Below are positions 1-7,971 of a DNA stretch of 26,548 nt, in pieces. Source of the stretch: Pseudomonadota bacterium (GTDB taxonomy: Bacteria > Myxococcota_A > Polyangia > Fen-1088); assembly GCA_023438785.1 (NCBI GenBank), contig JAEXQJ010000324.1, positions 1-26,548 on the forward strand, read 5' to 3'. The position numbers were made by a program, and so were the translations under genes. The notes under the pieces are model-generated. The model saw only the letters and a list, made by a program, of their open reading frames with translations, was not told the DNA's origin and made no database searches. Numbering within the stretch: the stretch's first letter is position 1; each line of letters starts with the position of its first letter.

Positions 1-2037
1 TCCCAACTCTGAGCTGGCGTGCGCGGCCGCCCACGCCTTCCAACTCCCCACGTCCAGTCGACACTCGAAGGTGCTGTCGTCCTCGGTGCTGCTGAAGGTG
101 AACGTGACGTTCGGGCCGCTGGGATCAGTGGGCCGGCTCTCGATCTTGGTGTCCGGCGGGGCGAGATCCACGACCCAGTCGAAGGTGGCCGGGGTCGCAT
201 CCACGTTGCCGCTCGGGTCCACGGCGCGCACCTTGATGCTGTGAGGCCCCTCGGCCAGCGTGTCCGTGGTGTAATCGTGCGGGCACGCCGAGAAGGTGGT
301 GCTGTCCAGGGCACACTCGAAGGTGGCGCCCTCCTCGTTGCTGGTGAAGGTGAAGGGAGCCTTGGCCAAATTGGAGGGATTCTTGGGCGACGTCGCGATG
401 GTCGTGTCGGGTGCGCTCGCATCCAGGCAGGACACAATGGTGGTCGCATCCCCGTTGGCCAGGCCGGCGTGGCCGTCCGTGGCACCGTTCACCGTGAAGG
501 CGCCCATGCTGCGCGCGTTGGTGGTGCCGGCCGTGCCCCCCGCGACGGACGTGCTCACGCTACCGCCAGAAAGGGCCACGAAGCCGCCACCGCCACCGCC
601 GCCCGGTCCCTCGGCTTCGTAGGGCGTGTCGCCGCTCAGCGTCTTGTTGATGCTCTGGTTGCCGCCGACGCCCCCCTTGGCCTGGACGGAGACACCCGCG
701 AGCGTATCGGCGTGGATCACCACCGTGCCGCCACCGCCACCGCCACCGGCCGCATCGCCGGAGGCGTTGGCCAGAGAGGTCGCGTCGCCGCCCGGCTCAC
801 CGTTGGCGAGCACGCGCCCCGCACCGCTCACGGCGCCGGCCAGCACGAAGACCAGACCGCCGCCACGCCCGCCCTTTCCGGCCACGCTGTTGTTGCCGTC
901 GCCGGCGCCGCCGCCGCCGCCCATGAAGAGCCGGGCCGAGGCCCCGCCCGTGGCACTGGGCAAAGGACGGCCGCCCAAGCCACCCACCACGCGACGGCGG
1001 TTGCCGCCCCAGTCCGGGCTGCCCGGGGCCACCGAAACCGGTGAGACGTTCTCGGACGAGTAGGAGTACCCGCCGCGTCCGCCGCCCGGCGAGCTGGCGA
1101 GGGCGCCGGTCGTCCCCACTTCGAGGTGCCAAGCCGACTCCCAGCCCGCCGTGGCCGTGGACATGACGCCGTTGCCCGTCCATGTCCCGTCCGCGCTTGC
1201 GTTGGCGCCACCGCCGCCCGCGGCGTTGTGCGAGTCGCCGCCGCCACCCGCGTTGGCCGGCGCGCCACGACCGTAGGCCCCTCCCGTGGTCTGCAGGGAG
1301 GCCACCCCGGCGACGCCCTCACCCTTTCGGCCGCCGTCGAGCGCGGAGTCGCTCCGGTACAGGCTGACGCTCAGGGCTGCATCACCGGCCTCGTTGTCGA
1401 CATCACCGCCGCGGAAGCCCTGGGCCGACACGTCGATGTCGCCATCGAGTTGCAGAGACGTTCCAGCCTGCAGCACCACCACGCCGCCGCGCGTGCCGTC
1501 CCACGGCAGCGCGGTGATGGACGCGCCGGTGTTGACCTTCAGCGTGGTGTACTGGGGCACACGCACGACCTGAGCACCACCGGCCCCGTTGTACGAGTTC
1601 TTGAGCGCACAGGCCAAGCCGATGGTGTTCCCCGACACGGAGTTCACACCGACCAGCTCGTAGCGGCCCGCGCTGCCCAATGAGGTGAGGCGGCCGTAGT
1701 CCGCGCCCTCGGAGGTATCGATGCTGGCGCCGGCCATTTGGATGAGCATCACCAGATCGCCGGGCTTGAGCGCGGTTCCCGCGGCGGTGTCCGCGAACTC
1801 CGTCACGTCGTACACGTTGATGCTGGTCGCTCCCGCGGCCACCGCGCCCACCAGGGCCGAGTAACCGTTCACGACCGTCTTGGCCGCGGTGACGGTGTAG
1901 GCGCCGTCAGCCCCGGCCAGCTTCTGCTGTTCGAGGATCACAGAAGGCCCCTCCGACTTGCAGCCGGCAGCCCCCAGCGACAGCGCCTGACCGACGGCCA
2001 GGGCCCGCAACAGATTGCGATGCGCGAAGAGACTCAT
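1..2037 (-). CDS. Glycine-rich, Ig-like repeat surface lipoprotein (AgmC-like), 3' end beyond window
   Basis: The frame is open from the ATG at 2037 to the left edge (679 codons, no stop), so the C-terminus is missing. The N-terminus is a hydrophobic signal ending in an AAGC-type lipobox with Cys26, so an outer-membrane lipoprotein is likely. Residues about 45-210 form a beta-rich region ending in a GFRGG motif. Residues about 210-540 are very rich in Gly and contain GGGGG runs. From about residue 545 there are Ig-like modules of the DTTI...FTF...TFECALD...VRAVDPSGNVD type; one is complete and a second is cut by the edge. This order resembles proteins annotated as adventurous gliding motility AgmC-like in myxobacteria; the role in motility or adhesion is inference. 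The start overlaps the ompA-like stop as ATGA, with an AGGACGAGG stretch upstream, so the two genes are probably translationally coupled. Gene identity as a large surface protein is firm; the precise function is not. Confidence 0.75.
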   Translation of the reverse strand, partial: MSLFAHRNLLRALAVGQALSLGAAGCKSEGPSVILEQQKLAGADGAYTVTAAKTVVNGYSALVGAVAAGATSINVYDVTEFADTAAGTALKPGDLVMLIQMAGASIDTSEGADYGRLTSLGSAGRYELVGVNSVSGNTIGLACALKNSYNGAGGAQVVRVPQYTTLKVNTGASITALPWDGTRGGVVVLQAGTSLQLDGDIDVSAQGFRGGDVDNEAGDAALSVSLYRSDSALDGGRKGEGVAGVASLQTTGGAYGRGAPANAGGGGDSHNAAGGGGANASADGTWTGNGVMSTATAGWESAWHLEVGTTGALASSPGGGRGGYSYSSENVSPVSVAPGSPDWGGNRRRVVGGLGGRPLPSATGGASARLFMGGGGGAGDGNNSVAGKGGRGGGLVFVLAGAVSGAGRVLANGEPGGDATSLANASGDAAGGGGGGGTVVIHADTLAGVSVQAKGGVGGNQSINKTLSGDTPYEAEGPGGGGGGGFVALSGGSVSTSVAGGTAGTTNARSMGAFTVNGATDGHAGLANGDATTIVSCLDASAPDTTIATSPKNPSNLAKAPFTFTSNEEGATFECALDSTTFSACPHDYTTDTLAEGPHSIKVRAVDPSGNVDATPATFDWVVDLAPPDTKIESRPTDPSGPNVTFTFSSTEDDSTFECRLDVGSWKAWAAAHASSELG

Positions 2038-3671
2038 GGAAGCACCTCGTCCTTCTTCACCTTCTCGGTGATCCTGAACTGCACGCGACGGTTCTTCTGG
2101 CGACCCTCGTCGGTGGTGTTGTCATCGATGGGCTGGGTCAGGCCGTAGCCGCGCGATTCGAGACGAGCCGCCTCGATCTGGCCCCTCTCCACGAGCCACT
2201 TCTTCACCGCGGCCGAACGCCGCTCGCTCAGCTTCTGGTTGTAGGTCTTGCCGCCCCGGCTGTCCGTGTGCCCCTGGACCTCAATCTGCTTGATCTCGGG
2301 GTGCTCGTTGAGCACCGCGGCCACCTGCGTGAGCAGATCGTCGCTGGCCGGGAGGATCTGCGCGCTGCCCGTCTTGAACTGCACCTGTTCCAGAATGACG
2401 ATTTCGCTCTCCGTCACGCGCACCGCCTTGGGGCAGCCGTTCTTCGTCGGATCCTCGTCAGCCACGCCCTTCTCGTTCGGGCAGGCGTCCTTGTCGTCGC
2501 GGATGCCGTCGCCGTCCGTGTCGGGCGGGCAACCGTTCTGCTCGGGGTCTTCGCTGGCCACGCCCTTGATGTCCGGGCACGCGTCCCTCGAATCGATGAT
2601 GCCGTCGCCGTCGCGATCGGGCGGGCAGCCGTTCTTGTCCGGATCCTCGCTGGGCACGCCGGGAACGTCGGGACAGGCGTCCTTGATGTCGGGAATACGA
2701 TCGCGATCCCGGTCCGCGGGCTTGACCACCTTCCTCACGGGCGGCGGCGGCGGCGGCGGCAGAGGCTTGCGCGGTTCGGGCACCCAGGCCACCGAGGCCA
2801 CCGCGCGCAGGGCGGGCGTGCCCACCCCACGCGTGAAGCCTGGCCCGGCGCCCGCGCCGAACACGAACTCGGACACGCGCATGCGCGCCCCCAGGATACC
2901 TTCCAGGTTGGTGGTCTCCTTGGTGAAGCTGTCGCTGCCCACCATCACCGTGCTTCCGTACAACTCCGGTCCGATCTGCAGCATGCGATCGGCAAGCAAG
3001 AGGCCGACGGCACCGCCGAACGTGAGTTGGGTTCCCAACTCGGCGGCAAAGGCGAGGCCGCTCTTCTTGCGGATGTCCACGCCCGCATTCAAGGCATAGG
3101 CGAAGCTGTCGTCCTCGCCGGCCAGGATCACCACCGGCGAGCCATGCACGTCGCCCGCGCCGGACAGCTTGTCCTTGTCACCCGTGGGCAGAAAGACGTG
3201 GGCGCCCAGGCTCAGGGTAGCCAACGAGCGTGCCGCCCCCAAAAGGCGCAGCCGCAGGTCGACGCGTAGGTCGCCGGCCGCCGCCCCCGACGGGGCCTCG
3301 AACCCGTTGACCTCGTCGCCGTTGTTCACCAGGGTCAGCGGCATGTCCGCGCCGATGAGCAGGCGATCCCAGAGGGTCACGCCGCCCACCAGGTGCACCA
3401 GCAACTGATTGCCGACCAAGTCGCCCAGGCGCTCGTCGTCTTTCTCGGCGTAGAGGCTCAGCGGGCGATAGGCGTAGTCGCCCAGCAACATGAGGCGAGG
3501 CAAGGCGTGGCCGCCCGGATCCCCACCCTCCACACCGAAGAACCGATCCCCAGCCATGGACGGCTGAAAGCGATCGAGTGACAGCCCGCTGGCCTCCTGA
3601 GCGACCGCCTGCGGTGCCCACGCCAGGAACGCGGCCAAGGCCGCCCCGCATATCCTCTTGATGTTGACCAT
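2034..3671 (-). CDS. OmpA-family outer-membrane protein with thrombospondin type 3 repeats
   Basis: The 545-residue protein starts at the ATG at 3671, preceded by GAGG at good spacing. The frame is open further upstream, but this start gives a clean signal peptide cleaved near AVA/Q24-25. Residues about 30-290 are a probable beta-barrel with alternating amphipathic strands. A poly-proline hinge (about 300-312) follows. Residues 320-416 hold three Asp-rich, Cys-containing calcium-binding repeats of the DRDGDGI.D..DACP type. Residues about 425-540 are an OmpA C-terminal peptidoglycan-binding domain, with the diaminopimelate-contacting Asp470 in GHTD and Arg485 in LSERR. The protein should tether the outer membrane to peptidoglycan. 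It is co-transcribed with, and overlaps by four bases, the downstream lipoprotein gene, which suggests a shared surface structure. The barrel's substrate or partner is unknown. Confidence 0.92.
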   Translation of the reverse strand: MVNIKRICGAALAAFLAWAPQAVAQEASGLSLDRFQPSMAGDRFFGVEGGDPGGHALPRLMLLGDYAYRPLSLYAEKDDERLGDLVGNQLLVHLVGGVTLWDRLLIGADMPLTLVNNGDEVNGFEAPSGAAAGDLRVDLRLRLLGAARSLATLSLGAHVFLPTGDKDKLSGAGDVHGSPVVILAGEDDSFAYALNAGVDIRKKSGLAFAAELGTQLTFGGAVGLLLADRMLQIGPELYGSTVMVGSDSFTKETTNLEGILGARMRVSEFVFGAGAGPGFTRGVGTPALRAVASVAWVPEPRKPLPPPPPPPVRKVVKPADRDRDRIPDIKDACPDVPGVPSEDPDKNGCPPDRDGDGIIDSRDACPDIKGVASEDPEQNGCPPDTDGDGIRDDKDACPNEKGVADEDPTKNGCPKAVRVTESEIVILEQVQFKTGSAQILPASDDLLTQVAAVLNEHPEIKQIEVQGHTDSRGGKTYNQKLSERRSAAVKKWLVERGQIEAARLESRGYGLTQPIDDNTTDEGRQKNRRVQFRITEKVKKDEVLP

Positions 3672-3855
3672 GGTTCCTCGTGCTCGGTTTTGCCGCGGAC
3701 TGACCCGCGTCGCGGCGGACCATACACCAAAATTGAACGGCCGAGGCCCGCAGGCGCGCGACGCACCGCGATGCGGAACGCTTCTCCATGACGCGGCGGC
3801 GCAGACGCGGCGGGTTCGAGACGCGCGGGCCACCTGGCTGGCCCACGGTGGTACG

Positions 3856-4812
3856 ATGGCCCCCTTGGCGAAGCAGAAAGGCAGAACCAGCCCTCGGCCG
3901 CGCGCCGCACGAAAGCGGACGCCCCCGGTCGTGGTCGGCGTCGGCCTGGCCACCGTGGACCTCTTCGTGGAGGTGCCGCGCTCGGAGCTTCGCCTGGTGG
4001 ACGTCTCGGTCTTCAGCATGCAAGCCGGCGGTTCGGCCACCAACATCTTGGCCGTGCTCTCGTCGCTGGGCGTGGCGGGGCGCTACTTCGGCCGCGTGGG
4101 CGACGACGACTTCGGCCGCTTCATCCTGCGCAGCCTGAGGGAACTGCGCATCGACGCGAAGCAGGTGGGTGTGGAGCGCGGCAAGGTCTCGCCCGTCTCG
4201 ATCATTCAGATCGACGAGCAGTCGCGCAGGCGCCGCATCCTTCTCTCGCGCGGCAACGTCACGCCGCCCGATCCCAAGAAGCTGCCCACCTCGCTGCTGG
4301 AGGGGGCCAGTCTGGTCTGTCTCGATGGCTCCCGCCCCGCCCTGCAGGCCGCGGTCGCCGAGAGGGCACGGGCACTCAAGATTCCCGTGCTGCTCAACGC
4401 CTCCCAGCTTTCCGGGGGCATGGGCGAGTTGCTCTCCTTGGCAGACATCGTGATCGGCTCCGAACGGTTCGCCACGGAGCTGGCCCCCTCGGACGACATG
4501 GAACGCTGTCTGCGCGAGATCACCCGACTGGGCGCACGCGTGGCCGTGGTTACCCAAGGTGAGGCGGGCGCGGTGGCCTTGGAGGGTAACAAGCTGGTGG
4601 AGCAGGAGAGCATCGCCGTGCCTGTGTCCGATACCTCCGGGGCGGGCGACGCCTTCTGCGGTGCCTTTGCCTACGCCCAACTCAAGGGTTGGCCGCTGGA
4701 GCGGGCCCTGCCCTTCGCCAACGCGGCCGCCGGTCTCACCTGCCGCACGCTCGGCTCGCGCACCGCCCTACCCACCCTCGCCGGAATCAGCGCCGCACTC
4801 AAACGCGGATAG
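3856..4812 (+). CDS. PfkB-family carbohydrate kinase
   Basis: This is a 318-residue ribokinase/PfkB-fold sugar or nucleoside kinase. It has the N-terminal glycine signature GGSATN at residues 58-63 and the C-terminal ATP/anion-hole signature DTSGAGDAF at 259-267, with catalytic base Asp265. The length is normal for the family apart from a basic, Arg/Lys-rich N-terminal extension of about 22 residues. The frame is open upstream to 3658, but the ATG at 3856 places the first strand (VVVGVGLATVD) close to the N-terminus, and no upstream start gives conserved sequence. The ribosome binding site is weak (GGTGG). The substrate (ribose, adenosine, fructose phosphate or other) cannot be decided from sequence. 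It is transcribed away from the ompA-like gene and is followed at close range by a DoxX gene; no pathway link is evident. Confidence 0.9.
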   Translation: MAPLAKQKGRTSPRPRAARKRTPPVVVGVGLATVDLFVEVPRSELRLVDVSVFSMQAGGSATNILAVLSSLGVAGRYFGRVGDDDFGRFILRSLRELRIDAKQVGVERGKVSPVSIIQIDEQSRRRRILLSRGNVTPPDPKKLPTSLLEGASLVCLDGSRPALQAAVAERARALKIPVLLNASQLSGGMGELLSLADIVIGSERFATELAPSDDMERCLREITRLGARVAVVTQGEAGAVALEGNKLVEQESIAVPVSDTSGAGDAFCGAFAYAQLKGWPLERALPFANAAAGLTCRTLGSRTALPTLAGISAALKRG

Positions 4813-4857
4813 CGCCTTTTTTTGGGGGAGGGGGGCCGGTTGTGTCAACTTCCCGGC

Positions 4858-5301
4858 GTGGCGCGCCTCAATAAGGAAACCTTCTCCAACCTCGGGTTGC
4901 TCATCCTACGTGCGGGGGTCGGTATCCCCATGGTTTGGCTGCACGGCTTCGATAAGGTCCGCAACTACTCGGACAAGCTGGCCAGCTTCCCGGACCCGCT
5001 GCACATCGGTAGCCGCTACAGCCTGCTCCTGGCCGTGGCGGCCGAATTCGCGGGCGGCATCCTGGTCACCCTGGGCCTGCTCGGTCGCTTCGCCGCTCTC
5101 CTGCTCGCCTTTCAGGTCGGCTTGACCCTGTTCGCGCTGGACGCCGGCTTGCCGTGGAGGGCGCGCGAAGTGGGAATTCTCTATTTCGCGGGCAGCATGA
5201 CCCTGCTGCTGCTCGGTTGCGGACGCTGGTCCCTGGACAGCGTGGTGTGGAAACGCTTCCGCAAGGGCGGCGGGGGCGCACCGGCTCCGGGCAAGCGGTA
5301 G
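4858..5301 (+). CDS. DoxX-family membrane protein
   Basis: This is a 147-residue integral membrane protein of the DoxX/DUF417-like fold, with about four hydrophobic helices. The first carries the LRAGVGIPMVWLHGFDK segment typical of DoxX, with the Gly-Phe-Asp-Lys end. A long central hydrophobic stretch (about 55-95) and a last helix (about 105-125) follow. The C-terminal tail is basic and Gly-rich. The start is uncertain: GTG at 4858 removes a low-complexity leader, but a TTG at 4822 is in frame, and the only purine-rich tract (GGGGGAGGGGGG, 4824-4835) lies too far upstream of 4858 to be a normal ribosome binding site. The function of DoxX proteins is variable (redox or sulfur-related membrane complexes); none is assigned here. 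The gene ends six bases from the convergent gene's stop. Confidence 0.85.
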   Translation: MARLNKETFSNLGLLILRAGVGIPMVWLHGFDKVRNYSDKLASFPDPLHIGSRYSLLLAVAAEFAGGILVTLGLLGRFAALLLAFQVGLTLFALDAGLPWRAREVGILYFAGSMTLLLLGCGRWSLDSVVWKRFRKGGGGAPAPGKR

Positions 5302-5307
5302 TCCGAC

Positions 5308-6930
5308 TCAGCCCATCTTGCGCAAGGGCGGGCGTACCGTGCTTCCGCTGCGCAGGACCTCGTTCTCCAGCGCCAGCCCGAGTTGGAAGGCGGCCAATTC
5401 GAAGATCTCGATGTCGGCCAGGGGACGATCGCGCGCGCCATTGTCGAGGTAGACGACGGCGATCACCCGCTCGCTGCCCGGAACGGGGAGGACCACGATC
5501 TCACCGCTGACCGGGGGATCCACCACGGCCGCGAAAACCGGTGGCAGGCCAGCCACCTCGTAGCTCGTGCGACGTGTGTGGCTGTCGGACAGACACGCGG
5601 CCAGCACGCCCTCCTCGCCCACGGGGCAGCTCAGGTTCCGCGTTCGCTCGGCCAGCGATTCGCCCGAGGCGGTCTGCCCGAAGGCCCCCGCGGCAACCAG
5701 CCGATCCCGTTCGGGGACCAGCAACACGCCGCGGTCGATGGATTCCGCCAACACGTGCAGCAGGTTGAGCGACACCGAGGTGGACAACAGTCCCGAGCGC
5801 AGATCGGCGATGATCCGATGCAGACGCGCGAAGCTGGCCCGCACGCCCTCGGCCACCGCGTGCTCGTTCGAAAGGTACCTGCGCTGCCGCGCCACGCTCA
5901 GCATGCAGGCGGCCACCGTGTCCGCCCCCGCCGAGCAGATGGACACCACGCCCGCGTTGTACAACTCGCGCAGCGACGTCCTTCCTTCGAGCACGGCGAT
6001 CACCGAGGCTCGCGGCCGCGCGCGACACAAGGCCGCGACGGCGTCCAGACTGGGCGCCTGATTGCGCAGGTCCACCACGACGATGGGCGGCGGCTCGCCC
6101 AGCAAGGAAACCCCCGCGTCGCGCAGGGCCACCGTGGTGACATGATCACCATCATCGGCCAGGGCCTGGTTGAGAGCCGCGAGCAGCTCCGCGTCGGAGG
6201 ACACCAACTGGAAGCGCGGTCGCTGCGGCCACACGGGCGATGTGTCCTGGGCCGCCGAGGCCAGCGGCTCGGGTGGACACGCGGCCATGTCTGGCACGCC
6301 AGGCTCGCCCCGCTTCGCTTCGGACCAGGGCTGGCCGCGCGCGCCCGACTCCTCTGGGCTCGCGTCTTCGATCAGCAGATCGGACGGCTCCACCTCCGCC
6401 TCCTCGGGCGGCCCCAACTCGGCCTGTGCAGTCCGCTCCGCCATCGCCTGCAGGGCGCCGAGGAGGACCTGCTGGGTGTCCAGATCGACCTTGGGCGCGC
6501 CCGTGAAGCGCGTGACCTCGACGACGGGTGTCAGATCGTCGAGCGCGAACTCGAAGGTGCCCGCGGGCCAGGACAGGATCTGCGTGACCACGCGCTCGAT
6601 CTCCAGGGCCAGCGCAGCGCGGATGGCTTCGGGCGAGATCACATTCATACGGGTCAGGATTTGGCCGATGGTGCGCCGCGGTCGCTCGCTCTCTTGCAGT
6701 TGCAGCGCCTGCGCCAACGCGTGCTGGTCGATGAGGCCCGCCGAGAGCAGCAACTCGCCCAGGCGCTGCGACTGGGGCCGCCAGGCGCTGACGATGCGAC
6801 CGCGCTCGAACCCGATCAGGGCCTCCAACTCGCCCGCGCGCACGGACAGCGTCCCCGAGTGCCCGCCCACGCGGATGAGCTGCATGACGTCCGCCACCGT
6901 CACATCCTCGATGCGCCCCTGCAGACTCAT
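5308..6930 (-). CDS. DUF4388 (PATAN) - degenerate receiver - GAF regulatory protein
   Basis: This 540-residue cytoplasmic protein has three modules. Residues 1-165 are a DUF4388/PATAN domain, starting MSLQGRIEDV and containing the GTLSVR and F.RGRIV..W elements. A Pro/Glu-rich linker (165-235) follows. Residues about 238-355 look like a receiver fold: Asp287 sits where the phospho-acceptor would be (VVVDLR), but the acidic pair is reduced and the conserved Lys is absent, so phosphorylation is doubtful. Residues about 370-530 are a GAF domain. DUF4388 proteins are common in myxobacteria and related bacteria and are linked to two-component signalling; the ligand and partner here are unknown. 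The start ATG overlaps the stop of the upstream GAF gene as ATGA, so the two are translationally coupled and probably work together. Confidence 0.88.
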   Translation of the reverse strand: MSLQGRIEDVTVADVMQLIRVGGHSGTLSVRAGELEALIGFERGRIVSAWRPQSQRLGELLLSAGLIDQHALAQALQLQESERPRRTIGQILTRMNVISPEAIRAALALEIERVVTQILSWPAGTFEFALDDLTPVVEVTRFTGAPKVDLDTQQVLLGALQAMAERTAQAELGPPEEAEVEPSDLLIEDASPEESGARGQPWSEAKRGEPGVPDMAACPPEPLASAAQDTSPVWPQRPRFQLVSSDAELLAALNQALADDGDHVTTVALRDAGVSLLGEPPPIVVVDLRNQAPSLDAVAALCRARPRASVIAVLEGRTSLRELYNAGVVSICSAGADTVAACMLSVARQRRYLSNEHAVAEGVRASFARLHRIIADLRSGLLSTSVSLNLLHVLAESIDRGVLLVPERDRLVAAGAFGQTASGESLAERTRNLSCPVGEEGVLAACLSDSHTRRTSYEVAGLPPVFAAVVDPPVSGEIVVLPVPGSERVIAVVYLDNGARDRPLADIEIFELAAFQLGLALENEVLRSGSTVRPPLRKMG

Positions 6931-7673
6931 CGCTGTTTCACCAAGGCCATCAGGCCTTCCAGGGTGCGCAGCTTGCGCGCCGTGTTCGTGTATTCGCGCG
7001 CGGCGAACAACGCCGATGCGGCGTGCGCCCCGAGGAGCTCGAACAGCTCACGTTGGTCCTTCTCGAATCCCGCCTTGTGTGGCGCGAGAGCCAAGACCAC
7101 CAACACGCCCATGGTCACGTCTTGCACGCGCAAGGGCACGGCAGCCAGGACATTCGAACCCTCCATCGGACCGAAGCGAGGCTGACCGTCGGCCAGCGCG
7201 CGGTCGATGAGCGGATCGCCGCCCGCATAGCGCGCCGCCTGCGCCCAGGTCGTATCCACATCGCCCTGCACGGACGCGACCTCGAACTCTTGCCTATCCT
7301 CATCCCGCAGCAGCAGCACGAACTGCCGGGCCCCGATGAGGTTGAGCGCGACCTCTCCGATCGTGGACTGGACCTCCAGGGGGTCGAGCGACGCGTGGAG
7401 CTGATAGGTGGCTACGTAAAGCGCCATCAAGGAGCCGATCTGGCGCTCCACCTCGTCGAGCCGTCCGCTCAGCGCGCGTCGCTCGGCTTCGCACTCGGTC
7501 AAGCCTGCCTCACTCTCGTCCTCGCTGGTCTCCAGCGACACGGCCTCGTCGACCGCGGCCTGGAGCTGTTCGAGCAGGAAGCGGACGCGCAGCAACGCCG
7601 CGGACCGAGGTGCGGGCCTCTCTCCCGTCGTGGCGAGGGCCGGCGGGCCAATCCTGTCGGGGTCGGCGCTCAT
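6927..7673 (-). CDS. GAF-domain protein with N-terminal coiled coil
   Basis: This is a 248-residue soluble protein. Residues about 25-90 are a heptad-like, Glu/Leu-rich coiled coil, and residues about 95-232 are a GAF domain (TIGEVALNLIGARQFVLLL, then VLAAVPLRVQDVTMGVLVV near the end). A basic C-terminal helix closes the protein. The ATG at 7673 was chosen because a GAGG motif lies about eight bases upstream; the frame is open upstream to 7739 without recognisable content. The gene is immediately upstream of, and overlaps (ATGA), the DUF4388-receiver-GAF gene, so the pair are likely partners with matching GAF modules. No catalytic residues are seen, so a sensory or scaffold role is inferred. 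Confidence 0.82.
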   Translation of the reverse strand: MSADPDRIGPPALATTGERPAPRSAALLRVRFLLEQLQAAVDEAVSLETSEDESEAGLTECEAERRALSGRLDEVERQIGSLMALYVATYQLHASLDPLEVQSTIGEVALNLIGARQFVLLLRDEDRQEFEVASVQGDVDTTWAQAARYAGGDPLIDRALADGQPRFGPMEGSNVLAAVPLRVQDVTMGVLVVLALAPHKAGFEKDQRELFELLGAHAASALFAAREYTNTARKLRTLEGLMALVKQR

Positions 7674-7971
7674 GCGGCAGCCTCGTGTCCCTTTCGGGAG
7701 CCCGTTCGCCAAGCCTCCGCGTGCGGGGCTCCAAACCAAGCATGACCTTGTACGGCAGGCGAACGCGTCTGGCGAGCTCGACGTTTCAAACGAGCCTCCC
7801 TCGGGAGCGTGGCCCCCGCGCCCGTTCCGGTTCCACCGCAGCCCAATCGGGGGGCCCTTTCACCATCTCGTCGTCTGTTCGCGGCGCCAACTTGAGGACG
7901 GCTCGCTCGCGCACCGCCCGTTGCGAGCGCGCCTTCCGGGGCGGCGCCCGCCGGCGCATAATCGAGGACTC
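7674..7971. other. Divergent intergenic region, 298 bp
   Basis: This region separates the minus-strand GAF gene from the plus-strand AAA ATPase and must hold promoters for both. I find no convincing sigma70 pair, riboswitch or RNA. The frame of the AAA gene stays open through the region, but the translation is Arg/Pro-rich with no conserved content, so it is treated as non-coding. A short CGTTTCAAACG palindrome (7782-7792) is of a size expected by chance. Confidence 0.5.

Noticed and set aside
2741..2760. GGC trinucleotide run as a phase-variable repeat
   Set aside because: It encodes the proline hinge of the OmpA-like protein, and changes in unit number would keep the frame, so it cannot switch expression.
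4817..4823. A run of seven T after the sugar kinase stop, as an intrinsic terminator
   Set aside because: The only nearby inverted repeat is a 4-bp CCGC/GCGG pair at the wrong distance, and the next gene starts within 40 bases on the same strand.
5383..7185. A 600-codon open frame on the plus strand
   Set aside because: It lies antisense to the DUF4388 and GAF genes. The translation is His/Arg/Gln-rich with no domain, as expected from the opposite strand of high-GC coding DNA.
7782..7792. Palindrome CGTTTCAAACG as an operator
   Set aside because: Five-base arms with a one-base centre are expected about two dozen times by chance in a window of this size, and no second copy flanks a promoter here.
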